This document shows positions 17,090 through 25,042 of a stretch of DNA of 64,000 bases, piece after piece. How positions within the stretch are numbered: the stretch's first letter is position 1; each line of letters opens with the position of its first letter. The position numbers and the translations under genes were made by a program. The notes under the pieces were generated by a model. That model was not told the origin of the DNA, did not search any database, and saw nothing but the letters and a program-made list of their open reading frames with translations. The stretch covers positions 4,341,501 through 4,405,500 of the forward strand of contig NZ_LBIA02000001.1 of NCBI RefSeq assembly GCF_001006325.2, given 5' to 3'. The stretch comes from Afipia massiliensis (GTDB lineage Bacteria; Pseudomonadota; Alphaproteobacteria; Rhizobiales; Xanthobacteraceae).

Positions 17090-17991
17090 GGCTTGAGAAC
17101 TCCCGCGTCGATCAAAGCTTCTATTCCAACACGTCTCCGTTCGCTTGAATCCTTATCTCTCAGATAGTCTCTTGGAGTTAATCCTCCAAACTCGTCGCTA
17201 CGCGTGCTGAACCACCCGGAAATCTCATAATGCTTTAGGGTAGGAATTCGCACCTTGTTACTCGGATCGTCAATTTCGCCCCACGTGAATCCTAACCGTC
17301 TCAGCAGAGTCCGTTCTTCAATGTGGTGATCCTCATAGCCTGGCTCGCTGGCCGGACTGACCCTGCTTTGCAGCTCTTCTAGAGTCTTTGGTGGGTCACT
17401 ATACGACTTCATTGCTGAATCGTAAGACTTTAACCACTCGATCTGGTCCTTCGCCCCGAAGAAGATGTCGACCGCGGGAGCATATCGGCCAACCCGGTTC
17501 ACCCAGCGCGCGATATCCCAAACAACCTTCATTCTATCTGCCGGGGATTCCGGGCGCTGCAGTGGAATCTCGGACGGCTCAAGCGGGGGCCCTTGGTTGT
17601 GACCGATGCCTAGGCCGTCGCCTTCCGGCATATCACCCGCAAGCCGCGCATAATCGCTATTGTCCCGATCCCGCGGCGCGATCTGAAACAGCCCGAGATT
17701 GCCGATCTCGCTCAAATCGAAATTGATACTGCCCACCGGTCGGGCGGTGGCGTTTGCCGCAGGATTGCTTCCATCCCCCCCACCGTCCGTCCATTGCCCA
17801 CCATCGGGATTGCCCGCCGGCACACGCGGCTGGCTCGGGCTGTATTTGCGTTCCAGCGCTGGAAAGACGCTTGCGACATCGGTGCCGGGTTTAAGAAAGC
17901 GCGCAGCATCCGGGCGTATCCAGCGATACGCGTCCGGACGCATCCATCGCGCTTGCTGAGCGCGCGTGTATGCATCATCGCGTGCGGGCAT
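17086..17991 (-). CDS. Putative GTA-locus toxin: RVPAGNPDGGQW pretoxin domain plus HNH-like C-terminal domain
   Basis: 301 residues from the ATG at 17991. N-terminal region (1-70): MPARDDAYTRAQQARWMRPD, then RWIRPDAARFLKPGTD and YSPSQPRVPAGNPDGGQWTD. This leader is shared with the gene at 20.8 kb and, as I recall, with many Rhizobiales toxin-like proteins. A linker has GIGHNQGPPLEP. The C-terminal 90 residues hold GYEDHHIEERTLLRRLGF, then SNKVRIPTLKHYEISGWFST, a His-His / Asn / His arrangement typical of HNH-superfamily nucleases, and end with ALIDAGVLKP. The partner DUF2019 gene follows directly. Nuclease activity and packaging into GTA particles are hypotheses. Confidence 0.72.
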   Translation of the reverse strand: MPARDDAYTRAQQARWMRPDAYRWIRPDAARFLKPGTDVASVFPALERKYSPSQPRVPAGNPDGGQWTDGGGDGSNPAANATARPVGSINFDLSEIGNLGLFQIAPRDRDNSDYARLAGDMPEGDGLGIGHNQGPPLEPSEIPLQRPESPADRMKVVWDIARWVNRVGRYAPAVDIFFGAKDQIEWLKSYDSAMKSYSDPPKTLEELQSRVSPASEPGYEDHHIEERTLLRRLGFTWGEIDDPSNKVRIPTLKHYEISGWFSTRSDEFGGLTPRDYLRDKDSSERRRVGIEALIDAGVLKP

Positions 17992-18198
17992 GCGAAGTGA
18001 CCTATGAAAATAGAAACTGGAATCGTCTGCGGGGAAGCCGACTGTCTGCCAGCGTCCCCTATTCACTCGAAGCATTCGCGTGGTCGAATGCCGGGTTCCT
18101 TCATTCGGTGTTCATGCACGCGACGCGAGGATGATCTTGGCGGCCTCGTCATGCGGAACTGCGGCGGCGCCACTGTCGAGCCATGAGGAGATTGCGCG

Positions 18199-18465
18199 AT
18201 GAAAAAGATCCTGTTCAGCCTTGTCGTTGCCCTGCCTGTCGCGTTTGCGGCATCACAGGCCCCGGCGCTGCCGCTCCATTCAACAAGTCCCTTAATCAGC
18301 CACACCACATCGTCAGATATCGTTGAAGTCAAAGGCGGCCGTGGCAAGGGTCACGGCTGGGGTAAGCACCATGGCTTCAAGCGGCATGGCTGGAGTCGTG
18401 GCCGCAAAGTCGGTTGGCGCGGCCGAGGCTGCCCTCCGGGACATTGGAAAAAGGGCTACTGCTAA
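18199..18465 (+). CDS. Small secreted Gly/His/Arg-rich protein
   Basis: 88 residues. Signal peptide MKKILFSLVVALPVAFAASQ, then APALPL; the mature part is rich in Gly, His, Lys, Arg and Trp (GKGHGWGKHHGFKRHGW) and ends GCPPGHWKKGYC with two cysteines. GAGGAGATTGCGCG precedes the ATG. Such GH-rich secreted proteins are common in Bradyrhizobiaceae, function unknown; metal or nucleic-acid binding is possible. It lies on the opposite strand between the capsid gene and the toxin cassette. Confidence 0.72.
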   Translation: MKKILFSLVVALPVAFAASQAPALPLHSTSPLISHTTSSDIVEVKGGRGKGHGWGKHHGFKRHGWSRGRKVGWRGRGCPPGHWKKGYC

Positions 18466-18474
18466 GCGGCGGCA

Positions 18475-18508
18475 CAGCGGCGCGCAAAAATCGACGCGCC
18501 GCTGTCTT
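18475..18508. terminator. Hairpin between convergent GH-rich and capsid genes
   Basis: CAGCGGCGCG and CGCGCCGCTG form a perfect 10-bp stem with a 10-nt A-rich loop at 18475-18504, followed by TCTTC. The location between two 3' ends supports terminator use in one or both directions. Confidence 0.6.
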
Positions 18509-18519
18509 CATGATGGAAG

Positions 18520-19809
18520 TCAGCTCGCCGCGAACTTCACCAGCTTGATGGCGTCGAAGTCCTGGACGCCACCGCCGACGCGCTTGGTGGTGTAGAACAG
18601 CACATAGGGTTTTGCGGAGTACGGATCGCGCAGCACGCGTACGCCCAACCGATCCACGATCAGGTAGCCGCGGCGGAAATCGCCGAACGCGATCGACAGC
18701 GAGTTCGCGCCGATGTCCGGCATGTCCTCGGCCTCAATGAGAGGGAACGTCATCAGCGATGCGCGTCCGCCCGCCTGCGCCGGCGGCTGCCACAGATAAG
18801 CGCCGCCGGAGTCCTTGAACTTGCGGATCGCCGCCTGCGTCTTGCGGTTCATCACGAAGTTGCCGTTCTGGCGATAGCCCGCTTTCAGCGCGTAGATGGT
18901 ATCGACCAGCACATCGGACGGATTGCTTGAGGGAAACGCGCCCGCCGATCCGCTCGCGACATAGCCGAGATTGCCCCAGGTCCATGAGCCGTTGGCCACC
19001 GCCGTGTAATTGAGAAAGCCCTTCGGCTTGTTGCTGCCGTCGCCGTTGACGAAGGCGGCGCCCTCCTGCACCGCGAAGGTCAACTCGACTTCGGAGGCGA
19101 TCCACTCGTCGATGTTCACCGCCGAGTCGTCGAGCAGCGTCGCGGTCGCGGCCGGCATGGCGTAAAGCTCCATCGCCGGAAAGCTCAAGGCATCGAGCGT
19201 CGGCGACGTGGTCTGCGTGCGCGTATCGGTCTCGCCGACCCAGCCGGTCGCGGGGCCCGCGGTCATGAACGGCTTCTTGTAGACATTGCCGGAGATCTCG
19301 CGCACGCTTGAGATGGCGCGGATCGGCGAGATCGCGGCGAGCCGCGATCCGATCTCCTGTTCGAGCTGCGCCGGCACCAGATAACCGCCGTCGGCATTGG
19401 AGCCGACCGACAGCGCCTTGGTCTCCATCAGGCGCAGACCCGAACTCTCGCCCTGGCGCACATAGACATCGAACGCACTCTTGTGCTCGCGCGCCGACGC
19501 GTCAGTGAAGCGCACGCGGCCGTCGTCGAGTCGGCCTCCGTCAAGCAAGGGGCGCGCGCTCTTCAATGCAAGATCGTCGATGCGTTTCATCTGGGCGTCG
19601 AGCGCGCCGTTGATGCGGTCGACCTTCTCATCGAGCAGCACGTCGGCGCGGCGGCCGACGGCGGCGAGTCGCTCGTCGTTCGAGGCCTTGAATTCCTCGA
19701 ACATCGCCATGATGGCGTCGTGCTCGCCGCGCGCGGCGGACGAGATGCCGGATTTATGCTCCGGCGCGGTGTCGGTGATGTCGTAGTCCATGTTCTTGTC
19801 GAAACTCAT
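18520..19809 (-). CDS. GTA major capsid protein, HK97 fold (g5-like)
   Basis: 429 residues. The N-terminal part to about 120 is a charged helical scaffold-like delta domain (EHDAIMAMFEEFKASNDERL). The HK97 capsid part begins near KALSVGSNADGGYLVPAQLE, with TWGNLGYVASG and AFGDFRRGYLIVDRLGVRVL towards the end. AGGAGA stands 7 nt before the ATG. The delta domain would be removed by the prohead protease encoded 1 kb upstream. In place of a direct junction with the protease and connector genes, both sides carry toxin-like cassettes. Confidence 0.95.
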   Translation of the reverse strand: MSFDKNMDYDITDTAPEHKSGISSAARGEHDAIMAMFEEFKASNDERLAAVGRRADVLLDEKVDRINGALDAQMKRIDDLALKSARPLLDGGRLDDGRVRFTDASAREHKSAFDVYVRQGESSGLRLMETKALSVGSNADGGYLVPAQLEQEIGSRLAAISPIRAISSVREISGNVYKKPFMTAGPATGWVGETDTRTQTTSPTLDALSFPAMELYAMPAATATLLDDSAVNIDEWIASEVELTFAVQEGAAFVNGDGSNKPKGFLNYTAVANGSWTWGNLGYVASGSAGAFPSSNPSDVLVDTIYALKAGYRQNGNFVMNRKTQAAIRKFKDSGGAYLWQPPAQAGGRASLMTFPLIEAEDMPDIGANSLSIAFGDFRRGYLIVDRLGVRVLRDPYSAKPYVLFYTTKRVGGGVQDFDAIKLVKFAAS

Positions 19810-19851
19810 GTGGTTCTCCTAGGGTGGGATCGGGTTGAAAATTGAAATGCA

Positions 19852-19881
19852 CAAACAGAAACGCCGCCCAAAGGGGCGGCG
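19852..19881 (-). terminator. Rho-independent-type hairpin upstream of the capsid gene
   Basis: On the minus strand CGCCGCCC-cttt-GGGCGGCG is followed by TTTCTGTTTGT. It lies after the stop of the small gene at 19930 and 43 bp before the capsid start, so it would limit read-through from the inserted cassette into the capsid gene. Confidence 0.55.
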
Positions 19882-19929
19882 GATTGAACTTTGGATACTG
19901 CGGCTTAGAAGCGAACTCAGGCGCTGCGG

Positions 19930-20307
19930 TCAGCGCAGCGTGAGTCCGGATCGCGCTTCGCTGTCAGTATCGATCAAGCGCAATGAGCTTGCTTCGTAGA
20001 TATGACGCGAAATCTTCACGGCGAATCTGACTCCGTCAATTTCCTGTATCAAGTCAGCCGAAATATCCTGCAAATCGTAAGCGGCAAGGTCGAGCCCTGC
20101 TCCAAGATCGACCCACGGTCCTCCAAGCGGCTGACGTACAGCGCGAGAATCCGACCAATCGAATACGATCATCTGCGGACGGCCCTGCGAGCCGGCCTCC
20201 ACCTGTGCAGCGAACTCCCGCGCCAGTTCAAGCGCCGTTTGCGAGATTTTCACGGCGCCGGGCGGCGCGAAGAAGCTGCGAGAAGGGGGAGCGAATTTGC
20301 CGGCCAT
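19930..20307 (-). CDS. Unknown protein of the second cassette, possible immunity protein
   Basis: 125 residues, no family recognised. It has a Pro/Phe-rich start (MAGKFAPPSRSFFAPPG), a helix (TALELAREFAAQVEAG), then MIVFDWSDSRAV, DLGAGLDLAAYDL and FAVKISRHIYEASSLRLID. The gene begins 42 bp after the toxin-like frame at 20350 and ends before a terminator-like hairpin. By its position it matches the DUF2019 gene of the other cassette, so immunity is the working guess, made only from gene order. Confidence 0.55.
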   Translation of the reverse strand: MAGKFAPPSRSFFAPPGAVKISQTALELAREFAAQVEAGSQGRPQMIVFDWSDSRAVRQPLGGPWVDLGAGLDLAAYDLQDISADLIQEIDGVRFAVKISRHIYEASSLRLIDTDSEARSGLTLR

Positions 20308-20349
20308 TCGAGATATCCTGGAAATGTTAGATACTGTACAAATCGCAAT

Positions 20350-20838
20350 TTATCGAAATGGGTCGCGAATGATTCCGGGAGGGCTATGACCAAGCCCGGA
20401 TCGCCTGATTGTCTGTCCGTTCGCGCAGTCATAAAATGCGCTGAACTCCTTCAGTCCGAAGTAATTGACCGTTCGGGAAACTCCGCTCAAAATACACACA
20501 GGAATAATGTTCGCAAGCTGCGTCCCTGGCGCCCAGAAATTATCCGGCGTCGCATCCGAGATGACGCGCGGGTCATCGATGCCAACATTTCCCATCGGAA
20601 TGGCAAGCGTTCCTCGCCCGTCCGTCCATCGGCCGCTCTCGTCACCGTTGCCCGCTGGTACGCGCGGCTGGTTGGGGCTGTATTTGGTCTCGACAGGAAT
20701 GAGCGCCGGATAAACCGATGCCGGGTCCGTGCCGGGCGCAAGGAAACGCGCAGCGTCGGACCTAATCCAGCGGTGTGCATCGGGCCGCATGAAACGCGCG
20801 CGCTAATGCACGTCGAAAGCATCCAGACGTTGCGTCAT
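20350..20838 (-). pseudogene. Second pretoxin-family gene, with an amber codon at codon 12
   Basis: Counting from the ATG at 20838 the frame reads MTQRLDAFDVH, then TAG (20803-20805), then RARFMRPDAHRWIRSDAARF. It aligns without gaps to the leader of the 17.99-kb gene (MPARDDAYTRAQ QARWMRPD), where the amber position is Gln. The ATG shares bases with the TGA of the protease gene (TGATG), which supports this start. Later motifs are YSPNQPRVPAGNGDESGRWT and a short C-terminal domain (about 85 residues) that is not HNH-like and that I do not recognise. Restart at the ATG at 20790 is possible and would give 146 residues. Confidence 0.7.
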
Positions 20839-21491
20839 CAGCGCGCCTCTGCACTGGACGACGCAACTCCACGCAACGCGTACTTGCGGCCGGCGCGGGT
20901 GTCCAGCCGGATTAGAGCCGGACTCCCGCGCCGGGCGAGCGGCGCCGGTGCGTCCGCGGCACCACCCGAACCCCGCCACTCTTGTTCAGCGCGCGTCCGC
21001 TGCGGCGACAGCTTTGGCTTGGGGAATGCCTGCTTCACCGCGCGGACGCGCGCCCCCGCCAGCAGCGGGAACGTGACGATCGAAATCTCCCAGAGATCGA
21101 CCTGATACAGTTTGCGGATGCGCGTCTTCGGATCGATCTGGCCGCGCACGGTGCGATAGCCGATCGACAGGCCGTCGATGGCGCCCTGCTCCACCAACGC
21201 ATAGAGTTCGCGTCCGCGCGCGACATCGGGGATCAGCCGCCCCCTCGCCCACAGGCCGCGAAAGTCCTCATGCAGATCGAGCCAGACGCCGACCGGTTCG
21301 GCGGGATCGTGCTGGAACAGCATCGGGATCTTGCGCAGGCCGCGTTGCGCCAGCGTGCGCGTGAATGCGCCGGGCATCACCATGTCGCGCGCCTGATCGA
21401 CTTCGCCGAACAGGCTGGCATAACCTTCCACCGTGCCGTCGCTCGCGAGCGACACGGTGGATGTCGATGAAATGGGCGCGTGCATGGGCAT
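20838..21491 (-). CDS. GTA prohead protease, HK97 family (g4-like)
   Basis: 217 residues. The family core is clear: GTVEGYASLFGEVDQARDMV, PGAFTRTLAQRG, the catalytic His region MLFQHDPAEPVGVW and the Ser in GLSIGYRT, followed by LYQVDLWEISIVTFP. The C-terminal 60 residues are Ala/Arg/Pro-rich and less conserved. The enzyme would remove the capsid delta domain during head assembly. Its stop overlaps the start of the toxin-like pseudogene. Confidence 0.93.
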   Translation of the reverse strand: MPMHAPISSTSTVSLASDGTVEGYASLFGEVDQARDMVMPGAFTRTLAQRGLRKIPMLFQHDPAEPVGVWLDLHEDFRGLWARGRLIPDVARGRELYALVEQGAIDGLSIGYRTVRGQIDPKTRIRKLYQVDLWEISIVTFPLLAGARVRAVKQAFPKPKLSPQRTRAEQEWRGSGGAADAPAPLARRGSPALIRLDTRAGRKYALRGVASSSAEAR

Positions 21492-21564
21492 CCTCGCGAA
21501 CTGCGCGTGGTTGGGTGGGCTTGAATTTTCGGGATCACTCGCTGGAGGCGAAATTCCATTTCAG

Positions 21565-21692
21565 TGTCGTCCCCGCGAAAGCGGGGACCCATAACCACCG
21601 ATCATTGTGTTGATTACGGGAGACGTATCCGCGCATCGCAACGAGGGACGATAGCGCGGGGAGTATGGGTCCCCGCTTTCGCGGGGACGACA
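21565..21692. repeat. Palindromic intergenic element, type B (long form)
   Basis: GTCGTCCCCGCGAAAGCGGGG / CCCCGCTTTCGCGGGGACGAC outer arms enclosing GACCCATAACCACCGA and a GAGTATGGGT counterpart, between the protease gene and the 63-codon gene. Confidence 0.9.
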
Positions 21693-21719
21693 TTCTGAGA
21701 CGTTACGTCGTTCACGTCC

Positions 21720-21911
21720 CTACTTCGTGCGCCGCGTCGTCTTTCGCCGCACGGGCTTGTTGCGCGACAGTTTCGCTGACGCAGGCTTCACCGGCGCCTT
21801 GTGCTGGATCCGATCGAGATGCGCGAGAAACTCGCGAAACACTGTCAGATGATCCGGCGCGGATTTCCGCTCCGGCTGTATCGCGCGCAACACCGTGTGT
21901 AACGTATCCAT
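21720..21911 (-). CDS. Small basic protein of the GTA cluster, unknown
   Basis: 63 residues: MDTLHTVLRAIQPERKSAPD, then a helical HLTVFREFLAHLDRIQHKA and a Lys/Arg-rich tail ending RRKTTRRTK. The ribosome-binding sequence GAGGAAT lies inside the last codons of the upstream membrane-protein gene, so the two are tightly linked. No named family; a DNA-binding or head-assembly role would fit the tail but is only a guess. Confidence 0.65.
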   Translation of the reverse strand: MDTLHTVLRAIQPERKSAPDHLTVFREFLAHLDRIQHKAPVKPASAKLSRNKPVRRKTTRRTK

Positions 21912-21914
21912 AAA

Positions 21915-22130
21915 TTATTCCTCGTTGATGAAATGAGTGAGACTGCGCTGAACCTTCACCCTGCGGTTGAAACGCGAGAGCTGACGGACGAATTCATCGA
22001 ACCGGCGCGTGGCGCCGACCAGTTCACGCAGCGTGAACAGGAACGCGGCGCTCGCCGCGAGCGCCCACAACAGCAGCGCCAGATGCGCGAGATCGCCGCG
22101 CTCGGTAAACGTCTTGATCAGGTCGGACAT
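21915..22130 (-). CDS. Small membrane protein of the GTA cluster (g3.5 position)
   Basis: 71 residues with one clear membrane segment (LALLLWALAASAAFLFTL, about 16-33) followed by a charged helix (RFDEFVRQLSRFNRRVKVQR). It sits between portal and protease, the position of RcGTA g3.5. Function unknown. A type C palindrome separates it from the portal gene. Confidence 0.72.
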   Translation of the reverse strand: MSDLIKTFTERGDLAHLALLLWALAASAAFLFTLRELVGATRRFDEFVRQLSRFNRRVKVQRSLTHFINEE

Positions 22131-22146
22131 TGTTGTTCTGCGATTC

Positions 22147-22281
22147 TTGCTTATCCCTCCCCCTTGTGGGGAGGGTGGCGCATTGAGAGCGCAGCGAACA
22201 GTGCGTCGGGTGGGGGAGATTATTGAAGACCCCCACCCCGACCTCGCTCCGCTCGGTCGACCCTCCCCGCAAGGGGGAGGG
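22147..22281. repeat. Palindromic intergenic element, type C
   Basis: CCTCCCCCTTGTGGGGAGGG and CCTCCCCGCAAGGGGGAGGG arms with inner GTGGGGGA / CCCCCACC counterparts, between the portal gene and the g3.5-like gene. Confidence 0.88.
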
Positions 22282-22292
22282 ACAAAGGAAAT

Positions 22293-23465
22293 TCACCCCA
22301 GCCGATCCCCATCGGCCACCGGCGCATAGCCGGTCGCCTCGCGCTTCTCGTTCAGCGTCAGGAACGGCGCATTGGCGACGCGATCCCACAATGCTGCACG
22401 GTCGTTCGCCAGCGCGTCGATCCGGTCGGTATCCACCACAATGCGCAGCTCCCCGCCGAACTGCGGCGACAGCCATTGCGCCAATGAGCTGCCGACGCGC
22501 GAGGCCAGCGGCAGGATCGTCTGCCGCCAGAACACCCGATTGGCTTCCTGGAAATTCGCGTAGGTGTTGTCGCCGGGAATACCGAGCAGCATCGGCGGCA
22601 CGCCGAACGCCAGCGCGATCTCGCGCGCGGCGGAATTCTTGGCCTCGAGAAAATCCATGTCCTTCGGCGTCAGCGACATCGCCTTCCAGTCGAGTCCGCC
22701 TTCCAGCAACAAGGGCCGTCCGGCATTCACCGCGCCCTGATAGGTGTCGGTGAGTTCGCGCTTGAGCCGGTCGAATTGTGAATCCGACAGCACCGCGCCT
22801 TCCGGCCCGGAATAGACCAGCGCGCCGGACGGCCGCGCGGCGTTGTCGAGCAGAGCCTTGTTCCAGGCCGAGCTGGCGTTGTGCGTGTCCACGGCGACGG
22901 CTGCTGCCTCGATCGGCGCGAGGCCATAGTGATCGTCGAGCGGATGAAAGAATGTCAGATGCAGGATCGGCGGCACGTTCGACGCAAGCTGATCGAACCG
23001 CACGCTGCGCCCTGCGACGCTGTACTCGTAAGCCTCCGCCCAGCCGTCATGACCGGGCACCACCTTCATGCGATCCGGCCGCAGCGCGTGAAGCTCGCGC
23101 ACCTGGTCGCCGAGCGCGACGGCCTCGACATAGGCATTGCCGGCGAGCAGCATGTGCGCGTACAGCGCCTCGAAGAAACTCGCGCCGTCCTGCCGCGCGT
23201 TGGGTTTCGTCAGCAGTTGCGAAAGCGGATGCCCGTCCCTCTCCTGTGCGCCTTCATAGAGAAGGAAGCCGCACGACGCGGCGTTCTCCGCGATGAGGCG
23301 CACCGCGCGATGCACAATGGCGTTGGTGAGATAACCCTCGCGGGCCAGCGCCGCATAATCGCGCGGCGTCCACCGCGCCCGCCCGCCGCTCTCGAACGCC
23401 AGCACCTGCGCCGTGCGGCTGGCCTTGGCTTCGGGTGCGCGGAAAAGCTTTTTGAAGTTGAGCAT
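22293..23465 (-). CDS. GTA portal protein (g3-like, HK97 portal family)
   Basis: 390 residues from the ATG at 23465 (MLNFKKLFRAPEAKASRTAQ); a longer frame starts in a palindrome and was rejected. Family signatures: LTNAIVHRAVRLIAENAASC, YVEAVALGDQVRELHAL, the HLTFFHPLDDHYGLAPIEAA motif and FGVPPMLLGIPGDNTYANFQ. The dodecameric portal is the DNA gate of the head. Downstream of large terminase, as in RcGTA, but separated from it by a type B palindrome. Confidence 0.94.
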   Translation of the reverse strand: MLNFKKLFRAPEAKASRTAQVLAFESGGRARWTPRDYAALAREGYLTNAIVHRAVRLIAENAASCGFLLYEGAQERDGHPLSQLLTKPNARQDGASFFEALYAHMLLAGNAYVEAVALGDQVRELHALRPDRMKVVPGHDGWAEAYEYSVAGRSVRFDQLASNVPPILHLTFFHPLDDHYGLAPIEAAAVAVDTHNASSAWNKALLDNAARPSGALVYSGPEGAVLSDSQFDRLKRELTDTYQGAVNAGRPLLLEGGLDWKAMSLTPKDMDFLEAKNSAAREIALAFGVPPMLLGIPGDNTYANFQEANRVFWRQTILPLASRVGSSLAQWLSPQFGGELRIVVDTDRIDALANDRAALWDRVANAPFLTLNEKREATGYAPVADGDRLG

Positions 23466-23517
23466 GGCTGTCCGTTCTCCGGGGAGAAAGAGAAACGCGG
23501 GTGGCATCATAATCAGG

Positions 23518-23642
23518 GTCGTCCCCGCGAAAGCGGGGACCCATACTCCCTGAACCGTCATTGTGGACGCAGCCGTTTCGGCGCACCCGCTATCATCACA
23601 TCAATCGGTGGTTATGGGTCCTCGCTTTCGCGAGGACGACAT
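23518..23642. repeat. Palindromic intergenic element, type B (long form)
   Basis: GTCGTCCCCGCGAAAGCGGGG and CCTCGCTTTCGCGAGGACGAC arms with ACCCATACTCCCTG and CGGTGGTTATGGGT inside, between the portal and large terminase genes. Confidence 0.9.
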
Positions 23643-23671
23643 CGTGGAAAACACGTCGCCACGCTTTCAAC

Positions 23672-25042
23672 TCACAACCCCCGCACCCGCGGCGCCGCGC
23701 GTGTGGTGAACGTCAGCGACGCAATCGCCCACACCAGCGCATCGAGCCGGTCGGGCGATCGGCCCGACGACAAACCGGACGGCCCGAAGTCGCACATCTC
23801 GTCTTCAAGCGCGGAGAACATGCCCGCATGTTTGACGCGGCCTTGTTCATAGAGTGTTGCGACGGGCTCGGCGCGCAGCCACTTTCCCCGTGACGCACGG
23901 ACTGAGACCACCGGCACGCTCGCATCCACTTCATTAATGACCGAGCGCACCATTTCGCCGCCCTGGTTGACTTCGGCGACGAGTGCATCGGCTTCAAGCC
24001 GCCGCCACAGCGCGATCGCTTTCGCCGCCCACACCGATGGCGTCGCCTGCGACACCGTCTCGTCGGCGATCACGTAAATCGCGCCCTCGCCCGTGATGCC
24101 CGCCGCGACAATGCCGCAGGCATCGGCGCGCTTGCCGGATGACGCCGGCGGATCGACCGCGACCACGATGCGCGCCAACGGCGGTGCATCACTCACGCGG
24201 CAGCTTTCTATCAACATCCGCGACCACAGCGCGTCGGGCCTGTCCTCGATGATCTCGCCGTTCAGCTCCTGACGCCCGAGCCGCGTGTCCTTGTAGCGCG
24301 CGAGCACGCCCTTCAGAAACGTCGGCGCGAGATGATAGGCATTCGCCTGCGTCGCCGCACGAGTCACAACACTCGTCGGCTCCAGCATCAGCCGCTTGAT
24401 CAGCGCGGTCGGCCGCGGCGTCGTCGTAATCAGTTGCCGCGGCTGATGGCCGAGACGCAGACCGAACTGCAGCATGTCGAACGTCGCCTCTGCATAGCGC
24501 CACTTCGCCATCTCGTCCGACCAGGCGCAGCCGAACTGCGGGCCGCGCAGGCTTTCGGGATCCTCCGCCGAGAACGCATAGGCCACCGCGCCATTGCTCC
24601 ATTCCAGCCGCCGCCGCGACGAGGTCCACACCGGGCGCTCATCGCGACGATGCACAGCGAGTAATCCCGACACTCCTTCGATGACAACTTCCCTCACGTC
24701 GTGCTCAGTCTCACCCACGAGCGCGATGTTAGTCACGGGTGCATCCGCTAATGGCGGAATCCCGAGCGCCTGTGCCCTCACCCATTCCGCGCCCGCGCGA
24801 GTCTTGCCTGCCCCTCGTCCACCGATCAGCAACCACGTCAGCCACGGCTGCCCATTTGGCGCGAACTTCGGCGGCACCTGATGATCGTGCGCGAACACAT
24901 CCCATCGTGCGAACAGCAGCTCCAGCTCAGCCCGCCTCATCCCCTCCAGCAGGAAGCGGCGCTGCGTCTGCGACCAGGCCTTCCAGGCGGCGCGAAAGTT
25001 CGCGGCGGAATTCGTCGAGGTCTCGGGGAATGGCGTCGTCAT
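23672..25042 (-). CDS. GTA large terminase (g2-like)
   Basis: 456 residues from 25042. The ATPase Walker A is GGRGAGKTRAG (Lys80), a Walker B-like FGCAWSDEMAKW follows near 175, and the nuclease domain begins near IVVAVDPPASSG with conserved acids. The motor packs DNA into heads; in GTAs it packs random host DNA. An alternative start at 24940 (MRRAELELLFARW) would overlap the small-terminase end by only 14 bp and has GGAGGGG directly before it; family members often begin just before ELELLFARW, so that start is at least as likely. Confidence 0.94.
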   Translation of the reverse strand: MTTPFPETSTNSAANFRAAWKAWSQTQRRFLLEGMRRAELELLFARWDVFAHDHQVPPKFAPNGQPWLTWLLIGGRGAGKTRAGAEWVRAQALGIPPLADAPVTNIALVGETEHDVREVVIEGVSGLLAVHRRDERPVWTSSRRRLEWSNGAVAYAFSAEDPESLRGPQFGCAWSDEMAKWRYAEATFDMLQFGLRLGHQPRQLITTTPRPTALIKRLMLEPTSVVTRAATQANAYHLAPTFLKGVLARYKDTRLGRQELNGEIIEDRPDALWSRMLIESCRVSDAPPLARIVVAVDPPASSGKRADACGIVAAGITGEGAIYVIADETVSQATPSVWAAKAIALWRRLEADALVAEVNQGGEMVRSVINEVDASVPVVSVRASRGKWLRAEPVATLYEQGRVKHAGMFSALEDEMCDFGPSGLSSGRSPDRLDALVWAIASLTFTTRAAPRVRGL

